Below are positions 25,910-34,946 of a stretch of 50,546 nucleotides of DNA, piece by piece. A program made the position numbers and the translations under genes. The stretch's first letter is position 1. Each line of letters opens with the position of its first letter. The DNA comes from Proteobacteria bacterium ST_bin16 (GTDB lineage Bacteria; Pseudomonadota; Gammaproteobacteria; Burkholderiales; Nitrosomonadaceae). Location of the stretch: NCBI GenBank assembly GCA_002083595.1, contig MSXT01000002.1, positions 1 to 50,546 on the forward strand. Reading direction: 5' to 3'. The notes under the pieces were generated by a model. The model had not been told where the DNA came from and did not search any database. It saw only the letters and a program-made list of their open reading frames with translations.

Positions 25910-28671
25910 TGAAGGATCAATCGTCAACCGCTGTAACATTACGCGCCAAATTGCAACAAATCAGCTTTGCCACCCAAGGCACAGCGATGCTGCTGGTTGC
26001 AACACTGGTTATCTTGAGCAGCTTCTTCATCAGTTTCTTCTCGCTACTGCAAACCAGTCAATCGACGGCAAAATTACTGGCCGAAAACGCGGTAGCAACC
26101 TTGATGTTCCAGGACACGACCACTGCCAAAACGCTGTTACATTCGCTCAACAATACCCCGGAAGTCCAGGCTGCGGCGATCTATAATGAAGAAAAGAAGC
26201 CATTCGCGCAGTACGCGGTTGAAAATAAATCACTCCCGGAAACGTTATCCTCTTTAAATGAAAGCTATGCATCGGATACACACTTATTAACCATTACGCA
26301 GCCCATTTACTTCAACGATCAGCTTTTGGGCGGCCTTTATCTGGAAATAACTTTATCTCCGCTTTACTGGCAGATTCTTTGGTATGTTGTCATTACCCTC
26401 GCCGCAGCTTTCCTTGCTTTATTCGTCGCCAACTTGATGTTGCAGCGATTTAACCGCTCCGTGCTCGACCCGCTCAACGAGCTTTCTTCCGTGATGGTGC
26501 ATGTCACCACCAAGGCGGATTACACCAAACGGCTAGAACCGGGTGCGATTACCGAATTGAATACGCTATCGAAGGGATTCAATAACATGCTGGAGATGAT
26601 CCAAGAACGCGATGCAAAGCTGGCAAACCATCTCGATCACCTCGAAGACGAAGTCACGAAAAGAACCGCCGAACTGGTGCTGGCGAAAGAATCCGCTGAA
26701 GCCGCGAGTAAAGCCAAAAGTGAATTTCTGGCCACGATGAGCCACGAGATTCGCACGCCGATGAACGGCATTCTGGGTATGACCGAGCTGTTACTGGATA
26801 CACAACTGGACAAGGATCAACGCCGTTTTGCAGATACCGTCCAGAGCTCGGGACAGCATCTATTAGGCATCATTAACGATATTCTTGATTTCTCCAAAAT
26901 CGAGTCGGATCACATGGAATTGGAAATCATTGATTTTGATTTGGTCAAGATGATTGAAGACACACTGGCTATGTTCGCGCAACCCGCTGATAAAAAAGGC
27001 CTGGAGCTGGCGGCACAGTTTACCCCGCCCAATATCGCCTTCATGGTGCGCGGAGACTCGTTCCGCTTACGTCAGATCATCGCGAATCTGCTTAACAATG
27101 CCATCAAATTCACCTCAGAGGGCGAAGTAGTCGTCCGTACCACGCTGACCAATGAATCGGGGACACGATCCAATATCAGTATATGCGTGGAAGATACCGG
27201 GATCGGTATTCCTGCGGAGTATCATGACAAGATCTTCCAGCATTTCTCTCAAGCCGATGGTTCTACAACGCGCCAATATGGCGGAACGGGACTCGGATTA
27301 ACGATCTGTAAACGATTATTGGAACTGATGGGTGGAAGCATCCATGTCGAAAGCTTGCCGGGTCAAGGTTCCAAATTCTGGCTACATGTGCCGCTGGAAA
27401 AATCGCAGCTGGAATACAGTCATTCCTCCAATATGGCCGATTTAATTGGCATCAGGGCATTGGTTGTCGATGACAATCAGACCAACCGGGAGATCCTTAA
27501 AATACAGTTGCAGAACTGGCAAATTAACGTTGTGTGCGCCAATGGAGCCGAGCAAGCGCTCATGTTCATGAACAAGGCGTTGGAAAACAACGAGCCCTTT
27601 CATTTAGCCATATTGGACATGCATATGCCCAAAATGAACGGCTTGCAATTGGCCGATAAAATTTATGCGCACCCCGGCATGCGCAAAACGCGCATGATGA
27701 TGCTCACTTCAACCCATAGTGATGCAAGCCAGCTGGAAAGACAAAGCATCGGGATTTTGCGTTGCGTCAATAAGCCAATCCGCCAGAAGGAGTTATTTGA
27801 AATTATCCGTGACGTAATGGGCCGCGATCTCGCCCAATCGGCCACGGAAGCTGTTATTGAGCAAGCTCCGCCAGCTCAGCTTACGTCCGGAATAAAGGGC
27901 AGGATTCTGGTCGCCGAAGACAACCCTGTCAATCAGGAAGTGGCTAAAGCGATGCTGAACAGGCTTGGCATGGAGACGACCATTGCGAACGATGGCAAAC
28001 AAGCGGTAGAGCTGGTTTACAGCAATCCGTACGATATTATCCTCATGGATTGCCAAATGCCGGTGATGGATGGATTTGCAGCAACCTCGGAAATCCGCAA
28101 GCAATTCAGCAATATCCCCATCATTGCACTGACGGCAAATGCAACTGAAGATGATCGCACGCATTGCTTAAACGCCGGAATGAATGACTTTCTTTCCAAA
28201 CCCTATTCAATCGATCAATTACAGCAAAAAATTACCGATTGGTTATCTAAAGAAAAAAGTAACTCATTGAATGCTGTAAAATTAGAAGCTATTGATATGA
28301 AACATGATGCTAACATTATGCCTGCACTCAATCCAACGCGGCTGAATCAAATCCGTGAACTAGATTCATCGGGCGGAGATAGCTTATTGAACAAAATTCT
28401 GCAAGCCTTTCTCGAATCCGCTGAAAGCAATATCCGTCAGCTTGAACAGGCCATTTTGAATTGTGATGCCGATAGCCTGCGCCAAACGGCGCATGCGTTA
28501 AAATCCAGTTCGGGCAATATTGGCGCCGAAGACTTATCCGCCATCTTTAAACAATTGGAAGCGGATGGCCGATCGGGAGAACTCGCTCATGCGCAAACGC
28601 TACAACAACACATGCAGCAACAATACCAAAGCGTAATTACCGAGATTAAAAAAATACTCAATCCATCGTGA
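25909..28671 (+). CDS. Hybrid histidine kinase with CHASE8-like periplasmic sensor
   Basis: A 920-residue inner-membrane kinase. Order: membrane helix 26-48; periplasmic domain about 50-152; second helix about 154-178; HAMP about 179-235; coiled coil; HisKA with His279 (MSHEIRTPMNG); ATPase domain with NLLNNAIKF, DTGIGIP and GGTGLGL; receiver 1 with Asp570 (ILDMHMPKMNG); receiver 2 with Asp714 (LMDCQMPVMDG); C-terminal HPt with His862 (AHALKSSSGN). The periplasmic part (NAVATLMFQD, TPEVQAAAIYNEEKKPFAQY) resembles CHASE8, the sensor of the cyclase YfiN, which YfiR inhibits. The gene is coupled to yfiR upstream and to the cyclase gene downstream by overlaps. The HPt probably passes phosphate to the downstream receiver proteins. 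Confidence 0.93.
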   Translation: MKDQSSTAVTLRAKLQQISFATQGTAMLLVATLVILSSFFISFFSLLQTSQSTAKLLAENAVATLMFQDTTTAKTLLHSLNNTPEVQAAAIYNEEKKPFAQYAVENKSLPETLSSLNESYASDTHLLTITQPIYFNDQLLGGLYLEITLSPLYWQILWYVVITLAAAFLALFVANLMLQRFNRSVLDPLNELSSVMVHVTTKADYTKRLEPGAITELNTLSKGFNNMLEMIQERDAKLANHLDHLEDEVTKRTAELVLAKESAEAASKAKSEFLATMSHEIRTPMNGILGMTELLLDTQLDKDQRRFADTVQSSGQHLLGIINDILDFSKIESDHMELEIIDFDLVKMIEDTLAMFAQPADKKGLELAAQFTPPNIAFMVRGDSFRLRQIIANLLNNAIKFTSEGEVVVRTTLTNESGTRSNISICVEDTGIGIPAEYHDKIFQHFSQADGSTTRQYGGTGLGLTICKRLLELMGGSIHVESLPGQGSKFWLHVPLEKSQLEYSHSSNMADLIGIRALVVDDNQTNREILKIQLQNWQINVVCANGAEQALMFMNKALENNEPFHLAILDMHMPKMNGLQLADKIYAHPGMRKTRMMMLTSTHSDASQLERQSIGILRCVNKPIRQKELFEIIRDVMGRDLAQSATEAVIEQAPPAQLTSGIKGRILVAEDNPVNQEVAKAMLNRLGMETTIANDGKQAVELVYSNPYDIILMDCQMPVMDGFAATSEIRKQFSNIPIIALTANATEDDRTHCLNAGMNDFLSKPYSIDQLQQKITDWLSKEKSNSLNAVKLEAIDMKHDANIMPALNPTRLNQIRELDSSGGDSLLNKILQAFLESAESNIRQLEQAILNCDADSLRQTAHALKSSSGNIGAEDLSAIFKQLEADGRSGELAHAQTLQQHMQQQYQSVITEIKKILNPS

Positions 28672-30788
28672 CAACAGAATCTTTCAGAATCCTACTGGCC
28701 GACGATGATGCAACGGTCAGATTACTCATGCAGGCCGCTTTAGAAAAAGCAGGCTTCCATGTCACCGTGGCATGCGACGGCGTGGAAGCGGTTCGCTTGT
28801 TTGAAGCAGGGCCCGCGGATATGGTCATGCTGGATGTTGAAATGCCGGGTATGGACGGTTATGCGGTTTGTTCCTATTTACGGGAGAAAGTAGGCGACGA
28901 ATTACCCATTATGATGGTCACCGGAATGGATGATATGCAATCGATCAACCGTTCCTTTGAAGCCGGCGCGACCGATTTTATCGCCAAGCCCATCAACTGG
29001 AATCTGATCGCCTATCGCATTTTATATTTGCGGCGCGGTTATCTGAACATGCTCGCGCTCAAAGTTGCCAATGCACGCAGCACAGCCATTTTCAGCGCCA
29101 TCCCCGATACCATGTTCATCTTGAACGATAAAGGCAAGATCATCGATATCTGTAGCCATCCGGATAACACACCCTGGCTGACTTCCGGTGCGGAAAGCAC
29201 ATTGAGCCAAAGCTTGCCGGAACAAATTGTCGGCCTTTATCTGGGTGCGGCTGATCGTGCACGCAGCCATGGCACGGTGGAGCTTTTCGAGTACCCGCTC
29301 AAACTGGCCGATGGCAAAACCAGATACTATGAAAACCGTATCGTGGTTATTGACCCCAAGGAAACACTGTGCCTGGTGCGCGATATCACGGAACGCAAAG
29401 ACTCCGAAAACAAAATATTTCACCTCGCTTATTTCGATAATCTGACCGGATTGCCCAATCGTCAATCGTTCATGGAACGCTTGGAAGGAGAAATCAAACG
29501 CGCCCAATTTACGGGTAACAAATTAGCGGTACTGTTTCTCGATTTGGATGGATTCAAAAGTATCAACGACACCATGGGGCACAATACCGGCGACACAATT
29601 CTACAGTGGGCGGCCGAACGGTTGCAGAGCAGCACGCGCCCTTCCGACTTTGTCTCCCGCAACAATGCCGAACAACCGGAAGTTAAACTCGCCCGCCTCG
29701 GCGGTGATGAATTTACGGTTGTCATCCCCAATCTACCGCGCGCCGAAGATGCATTGATTCTGGCGCACCGCATCCGCGAAGCCATGCGCCGCCCTTTTCA
29801 GCTTGAAAGCCGCGATGTCGTGTTAACCGCAAGTATCGGAATTGCTTTGTATCCGGACGATGGCGCAGACGCGGAAACTTTGCTCAAGCATGCGGATACA
29901 GCCATGTATCACGCCAAGAATGAAGGCAGGGATAATTGCCAGTTCTATAACGTCGACTTGACCCTCCAAGCCGAGAGACGCATGCATCTGGAAAATGATT
30001 TACGCAATGCATTACAACAGAATGAATTTTATCTTGTCTACCAGCCGCAACTGGATGTGGCGGAAGAAAATTTCCAATCGGTGGAAGCGCTGATCCGCTG
30101 GCAACATCCTAAACAAGGACTTATTTCGCCGCTTGACTTTATTCCGCTGGCGGAAGAAAACGGCTTGATCATTCCGATCGGTGATTGGGTGCTGCGAACC
30201 GCCTGCACCGAAGCCGCACAATGGCATCAGCGCGGACGGTCGTTACAGATCGCAGTCAATCTCTCGCCGTTGCAAATCAAGAATCCCGATTTTGTTAAAA
30301 ATGTGCTCGATATCCTGGCGGAAACCGGTTTCCCGCCCGACAAGCTGGTGCTGGAAATTACCGAGGGCGCCTTGATGGAGCATAGCGAGAATACCTTGGC
30401 GACACTGCTTGCGTTGCGTGAACATCATATCCAAATCGCCTTGGATGATTTCGGCACTGGTTATTCGTCGATGAATTATTTAAAGCGCTTGCCCATTAAT
30501 AATATCAAGGTGGATCAAAGCTTTGTGCGCGGCTTGCTGGATAAAAAAGAAAATATCGCGATTGTCCGGGCGATTATTTCGTTATCCAAGAATCTCGGTT
30601 TTTCCGTTACTGCCGAAGGTATCGAGTCACTGAATCAGGCGCAGGTCTTGAAATATTTCGGCTGTGAAACTTTGCAAGGCTACTACTTCAGTGAGCCGAT
30701 CACGATGCAGGAAATGCTCGCGCTTTCCGATAAGCAGTGGTGCATTGAGCCACTTAGACCGAATGGAGTCAATCGTGAAAGTAGCTGA
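28668..30788 (+). CDS. Response regulator with REC-PAS-GGDEF-EAL domains
   Basis: A 706-residue cytoplasmic protein predicted to make and/or break cyclic di-GMP. The receiver (1-125) has the acceptor Asp56 (MLDVEMPGMDG) and Lys in FIAKPINW. A PAS-like domain lies at about 135-245. The cyclase domain has an intact GGDEF at residues 345-349. The phosphodiesterase domain starts with E473-A-L and keeps NLSPLQIKN, EITEGALME, DDFGTGYSS, KVDQSFVRG and the QGYYFS region, so it looks active. An RPSD is present, but about a dozen extra residues separate it from the GGDEF loop, so the usual inhibitory site spacing is lost. It starts with GTG inside a GTGA overlap with the kinase stop. Confidence 0.94.
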   Translation: MTTESFRILLADDDATVRLLMQAALEKAGFHVTVACDGVEAVRLFEAGPADMVMLDVEMPGMDGYAVCSYLREKVGDELPIMMVTGMDDMQSINRSFEAGATDFIAKPINWNLIAYRILYLRRGYLNMLALKVANARSTAIFSAIPDTMFILNDKGKIIDICSHPDNTPWLTSGAESTLSQSLPEQIVGLYLGAADRARSHGTVELFEYPLKLADGKTRYYENRIVVIDPKETLCLVRDITERKDSENKIFHLAYFDNLTGLPNRQSFMERLEGEIKRAQFTGNKLAVLFLDLDGFKSINDTMGHNTGDTILQWAAERLQSSTRPSDFVSRNNAEQPEVKLARLGGDEFTVVIPNLPRAEDALILAHRIREAMRRPFQLESRDVVLTASIGIALYPDDGADAETLLKHADTAMYHAKNEGRDNCQFYNVDLTLQAERRMHLENDLRNALQQNEFYLVYQPQLDVAEENFQSVEALIRWQHPKQGLISPLDFIPLAEENGLIIPIGDWVLRTACTEAAQWHQRGRSLQIAVNLSPLQIKNPDFVKNVLDILAETGFPPDKLVLEITEGALMEHSENTLATLLALREHHIQIALDDFGTGYSSMNYLKRLPINNIKVDQSFVRGLLDKKENIAIVRAIISLSKNLGFSVTAEGIESLNQAQVLKYFGCETLQGYYFSEPITMQEMLALSDKQWCIEPLRPNGVNRESS

Positions 30789-32718
30789 CATCAATCAATT
30801 AAATATCAGCTCTTCACTGCCCAGCCCCAAAGGCGTGGCCCTGGCCCTGCTGGAAGCCTGCCGGCAAGAGGATGTCACCATTAGTGAAATCACCAAACTG
30901 ATCCAGACCGATCCGGCGCTTTCAGGCCGTCTGATTCAGCGCGCCAATGCCACCAAACAAACTGCGCGCGCCGTTTCATCGATCTCGGATGCAGTGTCGC
31001 GCGTCGGTTTGACCGCAGTCAAGCAACTGGCCATGGGTTTTTCATTGATCGACCAATATCAGAAAGGCTCCAGCCAAGGATTTGACTATCAGGAATTTTG
31101 GTCACATTCGTTGTTGATGGCGATTGCCATGCAAGAGTTGGGCAAAGTAACCCGGGTAACAGCGCCTGATGAATTATTTGCCTGCGGTTTGATGATGCGT
31201 ATCGGTTGCTTGGCATTGGCTTCAATTTATCCGGACAAATATTCTGAAATACTGCTGCAACAATCACCCGACATCACACTGAGTCAACTGGAACAACAGC
31301 ATCTGCAAACCGATCATAACGAATTGACCGCAGCCATGTTGATCAATTTCGGCTTTCCCACGATCTTTGTCGAATCCATTTATTATCATGAAACCCCGGA
31401 CGAATCGGGTTTCTCCGAAGGCTCACGCCCGTACCAGATTGTGCATCTGCTGTATTTGGCAAAACAAATCGCGGATTTCGCTCTAACCGAAGAATCCTCA
31501 AGGAATCAGCACATCTCCGCACTGATACTGCTGGGTGGAAAAATTGGCCTGGATACCGAAACATTCGGTGCCTTCATCGACCAAATCATACAAGAATGGC
31601 ATGCATGGGGAGCAATATTGAAGATCCCGGTCATGGATTTTCCTCTGCCATTCCACAAGATGATGAACGCCTCTGCGCCACGCCCGGAAAATGCCACGAA
31701 TGCCGCTGCGTTGCGTATTTTATTAGTCGAGGATGACCCCACCAGCCTTATTCTCACTAAAGAATTGCTCGCCAATGTACTCGGTCACACCGTGTTCACC
31801 ACCGGCGACGGTCAACAAGCGTTGGCACTAGCAATGGAAGTCCTACCGCATATCGTTATCACCGATTGGATGATGCCGGTCATGAACGGGCTTGAATTGA
31901 CCCGATCTCTGCGCGCGACCGACTGGGGACAAAATTTATACGTCATCATGCTGACCAGCATCGAAGATGAAGAAGAAGTCATTAAGGCATTCGACGCTGG
32001 TGTGGATGATTACATCACCAAGCCGATTAACATCCGCGCTTTCCGGGCACGATTGCGGGCGGCCTGGCACTACCGGCAACTGCAAGAATCCTGGGAGCGA
32101 GACCGCGAGCAACTCAAGCGTTTTGCCGCTGAACTGGCGGTTACCAACCGTAAACTGGAGTACTTTGCCTTAACCGACATGCTCACCGAGTTACCAAACC
32201 GGCGCTCCGGCATGGAAGCACTGGCGGAAACCTGGAGTGTCGCCAACCGGTCTGGGCAATTAATGGCTGTGATGCTCCTCGACATCGATCATTTCAAAGT
32301 GATCAACGACAGCTACGGCCATGCGGTGGGCGATAAAGTATTGAAAGAAATATCCGCGATCATCCGCAAAACCGCCCGAAAAGGCGATACTTTTTGCCGC
32401 ATGGGCGGTGAAGAGTTCTTGGTCGTATGCCAGCTTGGCAATTCGGATGCTAAATCGGTCATTCTGTTCGCCGAAAGGCTACGCCAGCAAATCAGTCAGC
32501 AACAAATCAATATCGGTGAAGTCCATATCCAAATCACCATCAGCATCGGAGTTGCATTAAAAGAACCCGGCATGAAAAGCGAAGATCATTTAGTCAACGC
32601 AGCCGATAAAGCGCTCTATGCCGCCAAAAACGCAGGGAGAAACCGGGTGTTCCTGACATTAAAAAACAGACTTCTGCCAGCACCGTCCGTCATCGAAAAA
32701 CCGCCCATCAAAACTTAA
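30775..32718 (+). CDS. HDOD-REC-GGDEF signalling protein
   Basis: A 647-residue cytoplasmic protein. Residues about 15-215 form an HDOD domain (LIQTDPALSGRLIQRANA, VSRVGLTAVKQLAMG, FWSHSLLMAIAMQEL), a catalytically silent relative of HD hydrolases used in signalling. A receiver with Asp364 (VITDWMMPVMNG) follows, then a short coiled coil and a diguanylate cyclase domain with GGEEF at 544-548 and an inhibitory-site motif RKGD at 535-538. The GTG at 30775 is chosen because GGAG lies six bases upstream; an ATG at 30763 is an alternative. It overlaps the preceding gene by 14 bases, so it belongs to the same operon and probably takes part in the same phosphorelay. Confidence 0.9.
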   Translation: MKVADINQLNISSSLPSPKGVALALLEACRQEDVTISEITKLIQTDPALSGRLIQRANATKQTARAVSSISDAVSRVGLTAVKQLAMGFSLIDQYQKGSSQGFDYQEFWSHSLLMAIAMQELGKVTRVTAPDELFACGLMMRIGCLALASIYPDKYSEILLQQSPDITLSQLEQQHLQTDHNELTAAMLINFGFPTIFVESIYYHETPDESGFSEGSRPYQIVHLLYLAKQIADFALTEESSRNQHISALILLGGKIGLDTETFGAFIDQIIQEWHAWGAILKIPVMDFPLPFHKMMNASAPRPENATNAAALRILLVEDDPTSLILTKELLANVLGHTVFTTGDGQQALALAMEVLPHIVITDWMMPVMNGLELTRSLRATDWGQNLYVIMLTSIEDEEEVIKAFDAGVDDYITKPINIRAFRARLRAAWHYRQLQESWERDREQLKRFAAELAVTNRKLEYFALTDMLTELPNRRSGMEALAETWSVANRSGQLMAVMLLDIDHFKVINDSYGHAVGDKVLKEISAIIRKTARKGDTFCRMGGEEFLVVCQLGNSDAKSVILFAERLRQQISQQQINIGEVHIQITISIGVALKEPGMKSEDHLVNAADKALYAAKNAGRNRVFLTLKNRLLPAPSVIEKPPIKT

Positions 32719-32880
32719 TCCGTAAAATTATTTTTTGAAAAACAAGCCTGAATTTGCTGTAATTAAGGCTTTGAAGAATTCTCTGACGCAGTATCATGGC
32801 AAATTCTGACAAGTATCGTTTTTAACAAAAACAAATGCCGCACGATCGCACTCACCGGAAATTGATGACTTTTGGTTTCG

Positions 32881-34944
32881 ATGCTTAATCCGGCAAAACC
32901 ATTCCATCCGAAGCTATTTATCGTCCTTGCCCTCTGCTGGCTGGCAAATACCGCATCGGCTGAAAGCAAATCGATCAGCGGAAAGCAGCCGGTGAGCAAT
33001 CCTTTCCTCGATCTAAGCATCGAAGAATTGATGAAAGTCGAGGTTACCTCTGCATCGCGGCATTCGCAAAAACTATCCGAAGTCCCTTCCGCCATTTTCG
33101 TCATCACGCAAGACGACATCCGCCGCTCGGGCGCAACCAGTATCCCGGAAGCCTTGCGCATGGCGCCCGGAGTCGAGGTAGCCCGCATCGGCACAGACAA
33201 ATGGGCCGTTAGCATACGCGGCTTCAACGGACGTTTTGCCGACAAGCTGCAAGTCATGATGGATGGCCGCAGTGTCTACAATCCGCTGTTCGCCGGGGTG
33301 CAATGGGAGCAACAGGATACGCTGATGGAAGACATCGAACGCATCGAAGTCATCCGCGGCCCTAACGCGGCAGTCTGGGGTGCCAACGCAGTCAACGGAG
33401 TGATCAATATCATCACCAAAAAAGCTGCCGATACCCAGGGCACGCTCATTTCCGGCGGCGGCGGCAGCTTTGAACATGGTTTTGCCGGTGCTCGTTATGG
33501 TGCAAAAATCAATGAAGATACCCCGTTCCGTATCTATGTCAAAGGATTTACCCGAAATAATATGCAGTCATTAACGGGGGAAAATACTAACGATCAGTGG
33601 CATTCGGCTCGCGGCGGATTCCGCCTCGATCATCGCCGCGGCATCGACCAGTTTACCGTGCAGGGTGATATTTTTTACAATTCGTATGGCGACCGGCTGG
33701 ATAAATCGGTATTGGGCCCACCCATTATTCCAACAGAAGCTGCCCGGGGACATGATGCAGGCGGCAATCTACGCTTGCGATGGGATCGCACGCTGTCGGA
33801 AAAATCCGCCATCATGCTGCAAACTTACTATGATCGCGTGGATTATAATTTGTTAGCCAGCGCAATCTTCAAGACCGAGAGTTTCGATATCGATTTTCAG
33901 CACCGCTTTCCGCTTTTTGACAGACATGATGTCACGTGGGGAGCCAATTACCGGCTTTATCACAATACCGTATCCGATACCCAGCTCATTTCGCTCAGTC
34001 CACGCACGCAAACCAATCATATGGCCAGCGCATTCATCCGCGACGAAATTACGTTGCTGCCCGAACGGTTGCGGCTCAATTTGGGTTCGCGTTTTGATCA
34101 CAACGATTTCACCGGCATGGAAATTCAGCCTAATGCACGCTTGATGTGGACACCGGATAACCAGAACTCGATCTGGATGGCGGTTTCACGGGCAGTCCGC
34201 ACCCCTTCCCGGGCGGAAAATGATGTTCAGCTCAATACCCGGACATTAAATGGGGTTCCCGGCTTATCAGCGTTGCTGCCATTTCCGGTCCTGGCGCAAC
34301 TCATGGGCTCGTCCAGCTTCAATTCCGAGAAATTAATCGCTTACGAAATGGGATACCGGCATCAGTTTACGCCTAAGGCATCCATTGATATCTCGGGTTT
34401 TTACAACGATTATAGTCAATTACGCAGCCCCACCTCCGGATTACCGTACTTTCATGCAGGCTTCCCGCCTTATCTGATATTACCGATCGAATTGACCAAC
34501 AAAGCCTCCGGTGAAGCTTACGGGGTGGAAACATCGGTCGAGTGGAAGCCTACCGAAAAATGGCGCTTACAAGGTAATTACAGTTTTCTGAATCTGAAGA
34601 TTCACTCCGATTCGGCACTGAGACAACTCGACCCAACAACCGGCAGCGCGAACAAAGTCAGTCCGCACCATCAAATCTCACTGCGCTCCAACTACGACTT
34701 CTCGGAAAAACTGCAACTGAATCTCTGGCTGCGCTACGTCAGCAGTGTCGATTTTTATCGCATTCCCGGCTATGTCACGATGGATGCCAAGCTGGTGCAC
34801 AGACCGGTAAAAAATGTCGAGCTATTTGTTGTCGGGCAAAACTTGTTCAGCCAGAATCACCGGGAATTCGTCGGAGATTTCATTCCTTCGCTGCCGGTTA
34901 CTATACCTCGCGGCGTGTATGCCGGAGCGGAATGGCGCTTTTAA
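32881..34944 (+). CDS. TonB-dependent receptor, copy 4
   Basis: An intact receptor of 687 residues. The signal segment is LFIVLALCWLANTASA. The mature N-terminus NPFLDLSIEELMKVEVTS is shared with the other copies of this subfamily. The plug (IFVITQDDIRRSGATSIPEA, VSIRGFNGRFADKLQVMMDG, ERIEVIRGPNAAVWGANA) is complete and the barrel ends in GVYAGAEWRF. The ATG at 32881 is preferred over a TTG nine bases upstream. The gap after the HDOD-GGDEF gene is 162 bases, so it probably has its own promoter. The next receptor gene follows two bases after its stop and the two must be co-transcribed. The ligand is unknown. Confidence 0.93.
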   Translation: MLNPAKPFHPKLFIVLALCWLANTASAESKSISGKQPVSNPFLDLSIEELMKVEVTSASRHSQKLSEVPSAIFVITQDDIRRSGATSIPEALRMAPGVEVARIGTDKWAVSIRGFNGRFADKLQVMMDGRSVYNPLFAGVQWEQQDTLMEDIERIEVIRGPNAAVWGANAVNGVINIITKKAADTQGTLISGGGGSFEHGFAGARYGAKINEDTPFRIYVKGFTRNNMQSLTGENTNDQWHSARGGFRLDHRRGIDQFTVQGDIFYNSYGDRLDKSVLGPPIIPTEAARGHDAGGNLRLRWDRTLSEKSAIMLQTYYDRVDYNLLASAIFKTESFDIDFQHRFPLFDRHDVTWGANYRLYHNTVSDTQLISLSPRTQTNHMASAFIRDEITLLPERLRLNLGSRFDHNDFTGMEIQPNARLMWTPDNQNSIWMAVSRAVRTPSRAENDVQLNTRTLNGVPGLSALLPFPVLAQLMGSSSFNSEKLIAYEMGYRHQFTPKASIDISGFYNDYSQLRSPTSGLPYFHAGFPPYLILPIELTNKASGEAYGVETSVEWKPTEKWRLQGNYSFLNLKIHSDSALRQLDPTTGSANKVSPHHQISLRSNYDFSEKLQLNLWLRYVSSVDFYRIPGYVTMDAKLVHRPVKNVELFVVGQNLFSQNHREFVGDFIPSLPVTIPRGVYAGAEWRF

Positions 34945-34946
34945 CG

